Origin: RGIG8775 sp045128735
GTDB lineage: Bacteria > Bacillota > Clostridia > Oscillospirales > CAG-272
Direction: 5' to 3'
Length of the DNA stretch: 64,000 nucleotides
Assembly (NCBI GenBank): GCA_045128735.1
Contig: JBGVRT010000007.1
Location: forward strand, 1 to 64,000
Within the stretch, counting starts at the first letter, position 1, and each line of letters opens with the position of its first letter. Under the pieces are notes generated by a model. That model worked only from the letters and a program-made list of their open reading frames with translations, was not told the DNA's origin and did no database searches. Positions 8,482 to 18,351 of the stretch are shown one piece after another. The position numbers and the translations under genes were made by a program.

Positions 8482-9272
8482 CAAAGCTTTTTGACTCCCA
8501 CGCCCACTATTTCGACCAGCGTTTTTGCGAGGAATTTGAAAATGGCGCTGATTCGATTCTGCCTGATATCTTTTCGGGCGGCGTTGAATATATAGTGAAC
8601 GTGGGCACTAATAACGAAAACAATCTCGCTTGTCTTGAAATGGCGCAAAAATACGGCGGAATGTATGCCGCGGTTGGCATTCACCCCACCGATTGCCGCG
8701 ATTACGGCAAGGAAGAGCTTGGAAAATTTGAAGCTTTCCTCTTGGCTCACAGAGATTTCAAAAAAGAAAAAATTGTTGCAATAGGCGAAATAGGCTTCGA
8801 TTATCATTGGGAGCCTTACGATAAGGAGCATCAAAGGTTTTTCTTTGAGGAACAGATGAAGCTTGCCGAAAAATATTCGCTTCCCGTTATAATCCACGAC
8901 AGAGAGGCACACGGCGATTGCTTTGACGTCACCTGCAAATTTCCAAACGTCCGCGGTGTTTTCCACAGCTATAGCGGAAGTGCGGAAATGGCGGGAGAGC
9001 TTGTAAAAAGAGGATGGTATATTTCCTTTTCGGGCGTAGTTACCTTCAAAAACGCAAACCGCGTTAAAGAGGTAGCCGCAAGCGTGCCGAAGGACAGAAT
9101 TCTCGTTGAAACCGACTGTCCTTATCTTGCACCTCACCCAATGAGAGGTAAGATAAATCATTCGGGGCTTATGCACTATACCGTAGAGACCCTTGCCGAG
9201 ATTTTCGGCGAAAGCTTTGAATCTATGGCGCAGACTCTTACTGAAAATGCGAAAAGACTTTTTAAGCTGTAA
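8478..9272 (+). CDS. tatD: TatD family metal-dependent hydrolase (DNase)
   Basis: A 264-residue amidohydrolase-fold enzyme. It has the metal-binding N-terminal DSHAHYFD, GIHP, GEIGFDYHW, the strand pair VIIHDREAH and FHSYSG, and the terminal ETDCPYLAPHPMRG typical of the TatD/YcfH family, whose members are magnesium-dependent deoxyribonucleases. Length matches the family. It starts inside the stop of metG (ATGA overlap) and is followed by a terminator, so it ends the unit. Confidence 0.93.
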   Translation: MTKLFDSHAHYFDQRFCEEFENGADSILPDIFSGGVEYIVNVGTNNENNLACLEMAQKYGGMYAAVGIHPTDCRDYGKEELGKFEAFLLAHRDFKKEKIVAIGEIGFDYHWEPYDKEHQRFFFEEQMKLAEKYSLPVIIHDREAHGDCFDVTCKFPNVRGVFHSYSGSAEMAGELVKRGWYISFSGVVTFKNANRVKEVAASVPKDRILVETDCPYLAPHPMRGKINHSGLMHYTVETLAEIFGESFESMAQTLTENAKRLFKL

Positions 9273-9275
9273 ACA

Positions 9276-9298
9276 AAGCCACCGTTCGGTGGCTTTTC
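9276..9298 (+). terminator. Rho-independent terminator
   Basis: Stem AAGCCACC/GGTGGCTT with GTTC loop and short T run, immediately after the tatD stop. Confidence 0.85.
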
Positions 9299-9397
9299 GT
9301 TTTGCTTTTTCGATTAACGGTCATAATTTTATGAAAACAGGAAGTCTTTTGTGGAAGTCATACAAAACTGAGCTTTTATTTTCGTTTTTTTGCCGTA

Positions 9398-9426
9398 TTG
9401 AAAAAAAAGGCATTTTATGATATTAT
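9398..9426 (+). promoter_or_regulatory. Promoter of glycosidase paralog A
   Basis: TTGAAA at 9398-9403, a 17-base spacer ending in TGA, and TATTAT at 9421-9426. Confidence 0.65.
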
Positions 9427-9462
9427 TATTGTAAGTATAAAAAGAGAAAGGATTTGCTTTTT

Positions 9463-12216
9463 ATGAGAAAATTTACAGCATTTTTGCTTGCCGCACTTAT
9501 GTTGGTTGGATGTTGCATAAGCGTCTCCGCAAAAGAGGATTTTTCTATTGCGGTTCTCGCAGATGCATACGTAATGAATGCCAACGGTTCGGGCAGTCAG
9601 GCATCAAACAATTTCGGCGCCGATAAGGAGATACACGTTAAAACCAACGGTAGCTCTCTTACGCGTTACGGCTATCTGAAGTTCGACATCTCCGCGCTTG
9701 CTGGAGACAATGACTTCACGTGTATTGACCTTGAGCTTACTCTCAGTTCAAGACAGAACGACGCAGGAAACCCTGCACTCGGTACTATAGAGGTTTACGG
9801 TGCTGCTACCGATTGGAATGAGGCGGAAATCACATTTGATGACCAACCCGAGCTTAAGGGACTTATTACCGTTAACAGTAATATCGCCGCGCCGGGGGCA
9901 ACAAAGGGACCCTATACCTTTTCTATTACCGATTACGTGAGAAAAGCACTTGCCAACGGTGAAAAGACGATTGCTCTCTATCTTCTGGAGAACACTCCCG
10001 TAACTAATCTTCACACAAGATTCCACTCCAAGGAAAACGGTGATTCCGCGAAAGCACCTAAGCTTAACGTGCATTACGGTAGAAAGACCGATGATCAGGT
10101 TTACGCGGGCATTCCCGAGGAAGTACCCTACGTTTACGTTCCATCCGAGCACGGAATCGATACCTTTATCGGAGCTGATACCAAAATAACCGTTATAAAC
10201 ACTAAGGAAGACACCTACATAGAGGGCGGTAACAACGCTTACACAAACTACGGTAAGTCTGAGATGATAGACTTTAAGGCTAAGTCCGATACAGTGGGAG
10301 CGCTTCACAGAATATCTCTTTTCAAGTTTGATATTTCCGACCTTGACGAAAAGATTACAAAAGCAACCTTCAGCCTTAAGTGTACCGTTATGCAGGATAG
10401 CTCCAAGCCCACGCTTGTAGATGTTTATGGCTGTGACCCCTATTCTTGGGAAGAAAAGACAGTTACATATGTTGACCGTCCCGAAAGAGAGACATTTGTT
10501 ACAACCGACGACGTTGTTAAGACAGGTGTTATTGAGCTTGATATCACCGATTATCTTAACGAGGCGATCGTTAACGGTGACGATATGATATCTCTTATGC
10601 TTGAGGGCGATGACAGCGAGCCTCTCCGCCTTAACTTCCAATCAAGAGAGGCAGAGAACGGATACGTTCCTATGATTACGGTAACCCAAGGCGACCTTAA
10701 CTTTGCAACAGAGCTTATGTATACGGGTGAGAACCCTTGGGAGGTTGCGGTTGACTACGTAAGCACATGGCTTCACAGATGGGAGGTTATCAAGGCTCGC
10801 GGCGATATGGAAACCGATACCGTTGTAAAGGACAGCGCCGAATACAGCCTTAGCGTTGACGCAACCAACGCAGGCAAGACCGACGGTTATAAGACACAGT
10901 ATACACCTCGCGCAACGAGAACGCTTGATACTCTCAAGAATTTTACCGAGAACAACTCCGAGGTTGCTATCTACGACGAGTACGGCGGACTTAAGGACGA
11001 GTCTCTTAAGCAGGAAGCAACAGGCTTCTTCTACACAAAGAAGATAGGCGACCGTTGGTGGACTATCGACCCCCTCGGATATCCGTTCTATCGCGTTGCT
11101 TGCGTTCAGATCAGCCCCGGTAGTTCTTCTAAGCAGCAGTCGGCGGTAAAAGCGCAGTTTGGCACTAACTCAGCGTGGGCGATTTCTACAACCGACAGAC
11201 TCAGAACTCTCGGTTATAACTCTACGGGCGGTTGGTCGTTAATCGCTAACCTCAGCATGGTTGAACAGCCTCTCGCGCAGACGCAGATAATGAACGTTCT
11301 CAGCAGCTATGTCAAAGAAGCAGGCGTTGACGAGGTAAGCGGCGGTTCGACAGAAATGTACGGAAATATGCTTCCCGTATTCGACCCCGCATTTGCACCT
11401 TATGCAGATAACGTTGTAAAGTCCAAGGTTACTCCTTATGTAAACAAGGATTACGTATACGGTTGGATGAGCGATAACGAGCTTCCCGATGAAAACAGTA
11501 TGCTCGATTCCGCACTTTCCTTCGATCCTATGGACGAGAGATTGGTGTACTCTTACGCGACAGCATGGACCTTTATGTACCTTAAGACAGGTAAGACCGA
11601 CGTTTCCCGTGCTGACGTAACTCCAGAGCTTCGCAATGAGTTCAAGGCAATGGTTTACGACAGATATTTCTCGGTTGTTACCGATGCACTTGAGAGATAC
11701 GCTCCCACACATCAGTATATGGGCTGCCGTTTCCTTGCTAATTGCTATAAAAACGAGTACGTTATGAGAGTTGCGGGCTACTACTGCGACGTGATTTCGC
11801 TTAACTACTACGGTGCTTGGGAAGGTGATCCCGTGCTTATGTCCAATATGGAAAAGTGGTCGGGCAAGCCCTTCATCATAACCGAGTGGTATGCAAAGGG
11901 AATGGACGTTTGGGAAGCTGATAACAGAATGACCAACCAGTCGGGTGCGGGCTTCACGGTAAGAACGCAGAACGACCGCGGACTCTTCTATCAAAACTAT
12001 GCTCTTATGCTTATGGAGTGCAAGGGATGCGTAGGCTTTGACTGGTTCCAGTATTGGGATAATGACCCCGATAACCTTAATGCAGATTCTTCTAACAGAA
12101 ACGCTAATAAGGGAATTTATGACAATAACCATAAGGAGTATACTGTTCTTACAGACCATATGAACAGACTCAACAATCAGAAGTATCACGTTATAAGCTT
12201 CTTCGACGCAAGATAA
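9463..12216 (+). CDS. Secreted DNRLRE-module glycoside hydrolase, paralog A
   Basis: A 917-residue secreted protein, first of four tandem paralogs. The N-terminus MRKFTAFLLAALMLVGCC could be a lipoprotein signal (LVGC) or, less likely, be cleaved after SVSA. Two DNRLRE/CBM96-like beta modules follow (about 30-205 and 235-410, each with a YGYLKFDIS- or SLFKFDIS-type core), then a catalytic region of about 490 residues opening with ENPWEVAVDY. It has clan GH-A features: acid/base Glu673 in WMSDNELPDE, a CRFL motif, NYYGAWEG, and nucleophile Glu808 in IITEWYAKGMDV. The GFFYTKKIGDRWWTIDPLG block recalls agarase-like GH families, but I cannot assign a family or substrate. ATG 9463 is chosen because AGAAAGGA precedes it. 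Unlike paralogs B-D it lacks a long Thr/Asp/Pro linker after the signal. Confidence 0.85.
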   Translation: MRKFTAFLLAALMLVGCCISVSAKEDFSIAVLADAYVMNANGSGSQASNNFGADKEIHVKTNGSSLTRYGYLKFDISALAGDNDFTCIDLELTLSSRQNDAGNPALGTIEVYGAATDWNEAEITFDDQPELKGLITVNSNIAAPGATKGPYTFSITDYVRKALANGEKTIALYLLENTPVTNLHTRFHSKENGDSAKAPKLNVHYGRKTDDQVYAGIPEEVPYVYVPSEHGIDTFIGADTKITVINTKEDTYIEGGNNAYTNYGKSEMIDFKAKSDTVGALHRISLFKFDISDLDEKITKATFSLKCTVMQDSSKPTLVDVYGCDPYSWEEKTVTYVDRPERETFVTTDDVVKTGVIELDITDYLNEAIVNGDDMISLMLEGDDSEPLRLNFQSREAENGYVPMITVTQGDLNFATELMYTGENPWEVAVDYVSTWLHRWEVIKARGDMETDTVVKDSAEYSLSVDATNAGKTDGYKTQYTPRATRTLDTLKNFTENNSEVAIYDEYGGLKDESLKQEATGFFYTKKIGDRWWTIDPLGYPFYRVACVQISPGSSSKQQSAVKAQFGTNSAWAISTTDRLRTLGYNSTGGWSLIANLSMVEQPLAQTQIMNVLSSYVKEAGVDEVSGGSTEMYGNMLPVFDPAFAPYADNVVKSKVTPYVNKDYVYGWMSDNELPDENSMLDSALSFDPMDERLVYSYATAWTFMYLKTGKTDVSRADVTPELRNEFKAMVYDRYFSVVTDALERYAPTHQYMGCRFLANCYKNEYVMRVAGYYCDVISLNYYGAWEGDPVLMSNMEKWSGKPFIITEWYAKGMDVWEADNRMTNQSGAGFTVRTQNDRGLFYQNYALMLMECKGCVGFDWFQYWDNDPDNLNADSSNRNANKGIYDNNHKEYTVLTDHMNRLNNQKYHVISFFDAR

Positions 12217-12227
12217 GTGAATTTTAG

Positions 12228-12254
12228 GCTGTGCGGCAATGCCGCACAGCTTTT
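12228..12254 (+). terminator. Rho-independent terminator
   Basis: Perfect 10-bp arms GCTGTGCGGC and GCCGCACAGC, AAT loop, TTTT. Confidence 0.9.
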
Positions 12255-12306
12255 ATATTGTAAAATTTGCACAAAAAGGGAACTTGAATTTCTGACATCT
12301 GTTGTA

Positions 12307-12335
12307 TTGAATTTTGCCGAATAATATGGTATAAT
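12307..12335 (+). promoter_or_regulatory. Promoter of glycosidase paralog B
   Basis: TTGAAT at 12307-12312, 17-base spacer, -10 TATAAT at 12330-12335 preceded by TGG (extended -10). Confidence 0.75.
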
Positions 12336-12370
12336 TACCTTAATATTTCGTATTTTTGGAGGAAATATTT

Positions 12371-15214
12371 ATGAAAAAAATACTTGTGATTTTGCTTGCG
12401 GTGCTTATGCTGCTTCCTGCGTGCGGCCCCGTTAGCGATGATACCACGTTGCAGGGCGGTGACGAGGTTACAAATGTTCTCGATGACTCGGACAAGGCAG
12501 AGGCAACAGACCCGATTGTTACAGAACCACTCGCTCCCGTGGAGCGCTTTGACCATACTATTGACGTTGCTGCTGATGCCTACGTTATAAATAAGAACAG
12601 TGGCGTTGATACATCGTCAAATAACTATGGCAGTGATGTTGAAATTCACCTTAAGAGCAACGGAACAAACCTTACCCGTTACGGCTATCTTAAGTTTGAT
12701 ATTTCCTCACTTGCAGGTGATAACGATTTTACCGAAATAGACCTTGACCTTACGCTTAACGTAAGACAGCAGGATGCAGGCTCACCCTTTGCGGTTATTA
12801 AGGTTTACGGAACAGATACCGAGTGGAAAGAGGATAAGATTACCTTTGCAAGTCAGCCCGAGCATTTCGGTCTTATCACTACAAAGGACGATATTACTGC
12901 CGATAAGGTAGTAAATAGCTTCCCCATAACAGATTACGTCAGAAAAGCACTTAAGGCAGGCAAGACAGAGATAGCTCTTTATCTTGAGGAGGCTTCGCCC
13001 GTACCGCTTCACGTAAGATTCCACTCTAAGGAAGCGGGAAATGACGCCCCCAAGCTTTCCGTGTATTACGGTACCAAGGAGGATAAAAACGTGTACGAAG
13101 GTTTGGTTTCGGCTCCCGAGCTTGAAAAATCCAAGACGGGAATTGATACGATTCTCGGATTTAGTGACATTGAGACTCAGAAAATCACTGTTCTTGAGGA
13201 TACTTTTGTTGAGGCGGGGGCGTCTGCTGACAAGAACTTCGGTACTTCCGATGTTCTTGAGCATAAAGCAAATAATACCTCGGGAAATGCGGGCACGCAT
13301 AGAATAACTCTTCTCAAATTCGATCTTTCCGAGATGAAGGATAAGAAGATTGCCGACGTTCAGCTTGCGTTTAACGTGTTTGAGATGGAACAAATAAATA
13401 CCTTGCGTGAAATCTTGGTTTACGGCTGTGATCCTTACGCTTGGGAGGAGAACGAGGTTACGTACAAGACTATAGAGGGTCAGGAAGAGCTTATAACCTC
13501 GGTGTTTATCTCGGGTAAGGGAATAAAGTACATTGACGTTACCGAGTACGTAAAGAAAGCGTATGAGCGCGGAGAAGACCTTATTGCTTTTTACCTTGAA
13601 GGTAATCCCGCATCTATGTACCGTACCCGTATAGACTCTTCCAATAAGGTGGACGGTGTTGCTCCTTGCCTTGACGTGGTTTATGGCGATACTACTTTTG
13701 TTACAAAGCTTAAGTACAAGGGTGAGAATCCTTGGGACGTGGCTATGAAGGCGGTTACAACCTGGCTTGACAGATGGGACGACATCGTTGCTCACGGCAG
13801 AAACGATGCTGAGCTTATCGTTAAAGATCCCTCTGAGTACAGCCTTGTGGTTGACGTTTCCACAGCCGCAAAGACTAACGGTGCGAATACCGTTTATACT
13901 CCTTACGCCACAAGAAACATTGACACTCTTAAGGACTTCAAGGGCAACTCCAAGGAAATGAAGCTTTACGACGAGTACGGCGGACTCATGGACGAGTCTA
14001 TGAAGCAGGAAGCAACGGGCTTCTTCTACACAAAGAAGATCGGTGACCGTTGGTGGAACATTGACCCGCTCGGCTATCCCTTCTACAGAACGGCAGTAGT
14101 TCAGGTCGCTCACGGTGCATCTCCCAATCAAAAGGAGATTACCCTTGCTAAGTACGGTTCGAGAGATAACTGGGCTGTAGCGGCAACAGAGCGCATGTTC
14201 GAGCTTGGGTTTAACTCCGCAGGCGGTTGGTCTGATCTCGAATACCTTTCTAAGGTTGATAATCCAATTTCACAGACAACAATATTCAATACAGCTACAA
14301 GATACGGAAGCTCTATCGGTGTAAAGGTAAACTCGGGCGGCTCATTGCTTGAAGAGGCTGATATTATTCCCGTTTTCGACCCCGATTTTGCTACCTTTGC
14401 CGACAATCAGATCAAGGGTATAGTCTCCGCATACGCAAACGATCCCGAGGTTTACGGTTGGATGAGTGACAACGAGCTTTGCCAGAATCTCAAGTCTCTT
14501 GATCACTCACTTATGCTGGATCCCGAAGATTCTCGCAGACATTACTCCTACGCAACCGCGTGGACCTTTATGTATCTTAAGACAGGCAAGGCTAACGTAT
14601 CTTTGGCTGACGTTACCGACGAGCTTCGCCTTGAGTTCCTCGCAATGACCTACGATAAATATTTCGAGGTTATTACTTCGGTTCTCGATAAGTACGACCC
14701 CAATCATCTTTATATGGGTTGCCGTTTTGTAAGTAATAACTATAAGCGTGAGCCCATTATGCGTGTTGCAGGCTATTGGTGCGACGTTGTTACCTTTAAC
14801 TACTACGGCGCATGGGAAGGAAGCCCCGAGCTTATGAAGAATATTCAGAACTGGCTCGGCGACACTCCTTTCGTTGTAACCGAGTGGTACGCAAAGGGAA
14901 TGGACGTATGGGAAAAGAATCCTGCTATAATCAATAAGACGGGTGCAGGCTGGACAGTAAGAACTCAGGCTGACAGAGGTAAGTTCTATCAGAACTACGC
15001 GCTTATGCTTATGGAGTGCAAGGGTTGCGTTGGCTTTGACTGGTTCAAGTATTGGGATAACGACCCCACCTGGGAAGGGGCGGATTCCTCCAACATAGAC
15101 TCCAATAAGGGTATGTACTCGAATGAAGGCGAGGAATATACCGATCTTTCCGACTATATGTATGAGCTTAACAAGCAAAAGTATACACTTATAAAATACT
15201 TCGACGAAAGATAA
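12371..15214 (+). CDS. Lipoprotein DNRLRE-module glycoside hydrolase, paralog B
   Basis: A 947-residue surface lipoprotein. Signal MKKILVILLAVLMLLPACG has lipobox LPAC, then an acidic Thr/Asp linker to about residue 60. Two DNRLRE/CBM96-like modules follow, the first with TRYGYLKFDISSLAGD and the second with ITLLKFDLSEMK. The catalytic domain has acid/base Glu702 in WMSDNELCQN and nucleophile Glu838 in VTEWYAKGMDVW, with NYYGAWEG and CKGCVGFDWF conserved. The spacer after the acid/base differs from A, C and D (CQN instead of PDE or PHA), and the residue after ENPW is Asp. GGAGGAAA precedes ATG 12371. It has its own promoter and terminator, so it is a monocistronic unit. Confidence 0.88.
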   Translation: MKKILVILLAVLMLLPACGPVSDDTTLQGGDEVTNVLDDSDKAEATDPIVTEPLAPVERFDHTIDVAADAYVINKNSGVDTSSNNYGSDVEIHLKSNGTNLTRYGYLKFDISSLAGDNDFTEIDLDLTLNVRQQDAGSPFAVIKVYGTDTEWKEDKITFASQPEHFGLITTKDDITADKVVNSFPITDYVRKALKAGKTEIALYLEEASPVPLHVRFHSKEAGNDAPKLSVYYGTKEDKNVYEGLVSAPELEKSKTGIDTILGFSDIETQKITVLEDTFVEAGASADKNFGTSDVLEHKANNTSGNAGTHRITLLKFDLSEMKDKKIADVQLAFNVFEMEQINTLREILVYGCDPYAWEENEVTYKTIEGQEELITSVFISGKGIKYIDVTEYVKKAYERGEDLIAFYLEGNPASMYRTRIDSSNKVDGVAPCLDVVYGDTTFVTKLKYKGENPWDVAMKAVTTWLDRWDDIVAHGRNDAELIVKDPSEYSLVVDVSTAAKTNGANTVYTPYATRNIDTLKDFKGNSKEMKLYDEYGGLMDESMKQEATGFFYTKKIGDRWWNIDPLGYPFYRTAVVQVAHGASPNQKEITLAKYGSRDNWAVAATERMFELGFNSAGGWSDLEYLSKVDNPISQTTIFNTATRYGSSIGVKVNSGGSLLEEADIIPVFDPDFATFADNQIKGIVSAYANDPEVYGWMSDNELCQNLKSLDHSLMLDPEDSRRHYSYATAWTFMYLKTGKANVSLADVTDELRLEFLAMTYDKYFEVITSVLDKYDPNHLYMGCRFVSNNYKREPIMRVAGYWCDVVTFNYYGAWEGSPELMKNIQNWLGDTPFVVTEWYAKGMDVWEKNPAIINKTGAGWTVRTQADRGKFYQNYALMLMECKGCVGFDWFKYWDNDPTWEGADSSNIDSNKGMYSNEGEEYTDLSDYMYELNKQKYTLIKYFDER

Positions 15215-15216
15215 GC

Positions 15217-15249
15217 AAAACCGCCCACGGCAACGCCGTGGGCGGTTTT
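15217..15249 (+). terminator. Rho-independent terminator
   Basis: Perfect 15-bp inverted repeat (AAAACCGCCCACGGC and its complement) around AAC. Confidence 0.93.
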
Positions 15250-15297
15250 GTGATATATTGCACAATTATGTATCGGTTATTTGGTTTATTTTGCGAA

Positions 15298-15326
15298 TTG
15301 AAACAAATTCGAAAAAATGGTAAAAT
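15298..15326 (+). promoter_or_regulatory. Promoter of glycosidase paralog C
   Basis: TTGAAA at 15298-15303, 17-base spacer, TAAAAT at 15321-15326 preceded by TGG. Confidence 0.72.
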
Positions 15327-15359
15327 TACAGCGTATATTTTTAGAGAGGAAAGAAAGAT

Positions 15360-18209
15360 ATGAAAAGAATACTTGCACTTTTGCTCGTGTCAATTATGCT
15401 GCTTAGCTCTTGCGGCACTCCCGCGGATACAACGGCGATTGACGACGCGACAAATGAACCAAACGTAACGGATGCGCCCGAAACAGATGCACCCGCAACC
15501 GATGTTCCCGAGACTAACGCCCCCGAAACCGATCCTCCCGTACAGCGCGAGGATTATTCGATAGCAGCAAAGGGTGACGCTTACGTTCTCAATAAGAACA
15601 GTGCAGGCGATCAGTCAAATAACAATTTCGGCTCTGAAACCGAGATCCACGTTAAGAGCAATCAGGGTTCACTTACAAGATACGGATATCTCAAGTTTGA
15701 TATTTCCGAGCTTGCGGGTGATGACAGCTTTACAAGCGTAGAGCTTGACCTTAAGCTTGAAATGAAGCAGAACGACCCCGGAAATCCCGAATTTGCGGCT
15801 GTTGAGATATATGCTGCAGATACAAGCTGGGAGGAGGGTACCATTACCTTCAATAAACAGCCCGAGGTGTATTCTGTAGCGGCTAAGCGCGATGATATTA
15901 AAACCAAGGGCGAGGTTTACTCCTTTGCAGTAACCGCTTACATAAGAACCGCGCTTGCGCAGGGAAAGACCGAGGTTGCCTTCTATATCAAGGAAGTTAC
16001 AGAAACCCCTCTTCACCTTAAGTTCCTTTCCAAGGAATCGGGCGATGGCGCCCCCAAGCTTTCGGTATATCACGGCACAAAGACCGATGAAAGCACCTAT
16101 GAGGGCGTAAACAGCAAGGGCGAGGAGAATTATGCCGACGAGCTTTCTAAGTACGGACTTGATACCATTGTGGGTCTCAGTAAGTCTCAGCTTGTAAAGA
16201 CCGAGGCTATTGAGGATACCTTCGTTGAAGCAGGTACTTCGGCTGAAATCAACTTTGGCGCCTCCGAAGAGCTTGACTTCAAGGCAATGGCAGGAAAGGC
16301 AAATAATTATTACAGAATAACACTTCTTAAGTTTGATATCTCGTCTCTTAAGGGAAAAGAATTCGAGAAAGCATATCTTCAGCTTGCCTGTACCTCTATG
16401 GAGGACCCCAATGACCCCACCCGTGTGAACGTTTACGGCTGTTTCCCCTACGATTGGGATGAAATGAGTGTAACCTATAACACTATCCCCGAGAAGGAAG
16501 ACTTCATCACCAGTCACGTCGTTAAGGCAACAGGCGTAGTGAGAATTGATATTACCGATTACGTAAAGAGATTCGGTGACTCAAGCACTCAGTATATCTC
16601 ACTCTATCTAGAGGGTGACAGTACAAATATTCGCCGCCTTAAATTCACATCTGGAGAAGGTGCTTCCGCACCCGCTATCATTCTCGACAACGGAGAAACA
16701 CAGTTCTCCACAAGGCTCAGATTCACGGGTGAAAATCCTTGGGATTACGCTATGGAAAACGTCAGCGACTGGCTTAACAGATGGGAAGTCATAAAACAAG
16801 GCGGAGACACAAACGTAGAAACTATTGAAAAGATAAATGCCGAATACGCGCTGTCTGTGGGGGCAACCCGCAGTCCTAACGGCGCAAAGACTACGTACAC
16901 TCAGTATCCAACAAGAACGGTGGATACACTTATCGACTTTACGGAGAACAAGACCGAGTCCGAGCTTTACGACGAGTACGGCGGATTTATGGATGAGTCT
17001 ATGAAGCAGGAAGCAACGGGCTTCTTCTACACAAAGAAGATTGGTAACCGTTGGTGGACTATTGACCCCCTCGGATATCCTTATTTCAGAGTTGCGTGTG
17101 TTGCTATTTCTGTAGGTAATGCAAAGCAAAAAGCCGCAATGTACGAGAAATACGGAGATCTTGCGGGATGGGCGCAGGGAACTACCGACCGTATGTGGGA
17201 GCTTGGTTATAATTCTGCGGGCGGTTGGTCAAGCACGGCAAACCTTGCTAAGGTTGAGCACCCCATTTCACAGACGGGTATTCTCTACGTTCTTAAAAAG
17301 TATTGCCAGACCAAGGGACTTGATATTTCAACCGGCGGAAACACAACGCTTCTTCACGATACACTTCCCGTATTTGACCCCGACTTTGCCGCATCGGTAG
17401 GACCTACCGTTCAGGCAGGAGTAAAGGGCTATGAAAAAGCAAGCTACGTTTACGGTTGGATGAGCGACAATGAGCTTCCCCACGCTACGGGTATGCTTGA
17501 TAACGCACTTAACCTTGACGTAACCGACGAGCGTTTTTCGTACAGCTACGCAACCGCTTGGACGTTTATGTATCTCAAGACAGGTAAGGTAAACGTTTCT
17601 TTTGATGACGTAACCGACGAGCTTCGCCGTGAATACCGCGCAATGGTTTACGACAGATACTTCAAGCTTGTAAAAGAAGCACTTGACAGATACGCTCCCG
17701 ATCATCAGTTTATGGGATGCCGTTTCCTTCAGCTTTGCTATAGCGATGAGTATGTAATGCGCGTTGCAGGTTATTGGTGTGACGTGATTTCCTATAACTA
17801 CTACGGAGCATGGGAAGGCAATGCCGAGCTTCTTGCAAATCAGCAGAAGTGGGCAGGCAAGCCTGTTATAATTACCGAATGGTACGCAAAGGGAATGGAC
17901 GTTTGGGAAAAGGATAACAGAATGACTAATGAGTCGGGCGCAGGCTGGACGGTTAAGGATCAGAACGACAGAGGACTGTTCTATCAGAATTATGCGCTTC
18001 AGCTTCTTGAGTGCAAGGGTTGCGTTGGCTTTGACTGGTTCAAGTACCTTGACAACGACCCCGATGACCTTTCTGCAGATGAGTCGAACAGAAACTCAAA
18101 CAAGGGTATAGTTGATAGCTATGCAAGCGAGTACACCGAGCTTACAGAGTATATGAGCGAGCTTAACAATCAGAAATATACACTTATAAAGTTTTTTGAC
18201 GAAAGATAA
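15360..18209 (+). CDS. Lipoprotein DNRLRE-module glycoside hydrolase, paralog C
   Basis: A 949-residue surface lipoprotein. Signal MKRILALLLVSIMLLSSCG has lipobox LSSC, followed by a linker built of repeated T-[DN]-[AV]-P-E/A-T units (about residues 30-60) that should hold the modules off the surface. Two DNRLRE/CBM96-like modules follow, then the GH-A-like catalytic region with acid/base Glu705 (WMSDNELPHA) and nucleophile Glu840 (IITEWYAKGMDVW). The block around FFYTKKIGNRWWTIDPLG has Asn where the others have Asp. The signal peptide is nearly identical to that of paralog D, suggesting C and D are the most recent secreted pair. Monocistronic, with AGAGGAAAG before the ATG. Confidence 0.88.
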   Translation: MKRILALLLVSIMLLSSCGTPADTTAIDDATNEPNVTDAPETDAPATDVPETNAPETDPPVQREDYSIAAKGDAYVLNKNSAGDQSNNNFGSETEIHVKSNQGSLTRYGYLKFDISELAGDDSFTSVELDLKLEMKQNDPGNPEFAAVEIYAADTSWEEGTITFNKQPEVYSVAAKRDDIKTKGEVYSFAVTAYIRTALAQGKTEVAFYIKEVTETPLHLKFLSKESGDGAPKLSVYHGTKTDESTYEGVNSKGEENYADELSKYGLDTIVGLSKSQLVKTEAIEDTFVEAGTSAEINFGASEELDFKAMAGKANNYYRITLLKFDISSLKGKEFEKAYLQLACTSMEDPNDPTRVNVYGCFPYDWDEMSVTYNTIPEKEDFITSHVVKATGVVRIDITDYVKRFGDSSTQYISLYLEGDSTNIRRLKFTSGEGASAPAIILDNGETQFSTRLRFTGENPWDYAMENVSDWLNRWEVIKQGGDTNVETIEKINAEYALSVGATRSPNGAKTTYTQYPTRTVDTLIDFTENKTESELYDEYGGFMDESMKQEATGFFYTKKIGNRWWTIDPLGYPYFRVACVAISVGNAKQKAAMYEKYGDLAGWAQGTTDRMWELGYNSAGGWSSTANLAKVEHPISQTGILYVLKKYCQTKGLDISTGGNTTLLHDTLPVFDPDFAASVGPTVQAGVKGYEKASYVYGWMSDNELPHATGMLDNALNLDVTDERFSYSYATAWTFMYLKTGKVNVSFDDVTDELRREYRAMVYDRYFKLVKEALDRYAPDHQFMGCRFLQLCYSDEYVMRVAGYWCDVISYNYYGAWEGNAELLANQQKWAGKPVIITEWYAKGMDVWEKDNRMTNESGAGWTVKDQNDRGLFYQNYALQLLECKGCVGFDWFKYLDNDPDDLSADESNRNSNKGIVDSYASEYTELTEYMSELNNQKYTLIKFFDER

Positions 18210-18214
18210 AATAT

Positions 18215-18240
18215 CCCCCTCGGCAGAATTGTCGGGGGGT
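18215..18240 (+). terminator. Probable terminator hairpin
   Basis: CCCCC(T)CGGCA pairs with TGTCGGGGGG around GAAT, with one bulged T. No clear T run follows, so it is weaker than its neighbours. Confidence 0.55.
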
Positions 18241-18289
18241 GTTATGCTAATAAGTTAAAAAAACAAAGAAAAAAAGGAAAAATAACAAA

Positions 18290-18318
18290 GGAAGCAATTA
18301 TTTGTCAAATGTTATAAT
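18290..18318 (+). promoter_or_regulatory. Promoter of glycosidase paralog D, unusual -35 shared with 4052-4080
   Basis: GGAAGC at 18290-18295 within AACAAAGGAAGC, 17-base spacer, TATAAT at 18313-18318. A second TATAAT at 18323-18328 has TTGTCA upstream at 18302 but only 15 bases between, so it is the less likely site. Confidence 0.55.
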
Positions 18319-18351
18319 GAAGTATAATTATAAATCAAGGAGAGTTTTGCT

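Noticed and set aside
9193..9420. 75-residue plus-strand open frame across the tatD end and terminator
   Set aside because: Overlaps tatD in another frame and crosses a terminator; no ribosome binding site.
12782..14131. Antisense open frame within glycosidase paralog B (similar ones in A, C, D)
   Set aside because: They recur opposite each paralog because the paralogs are similar; no start signals or motifs.
18302..18328. TTGTCA/TATAAT as the promoter of paralog D
   Set aside because: Spacer is only 15 bases; the other TATAAT with the shared GGAAGC element at 17 bases fits better.
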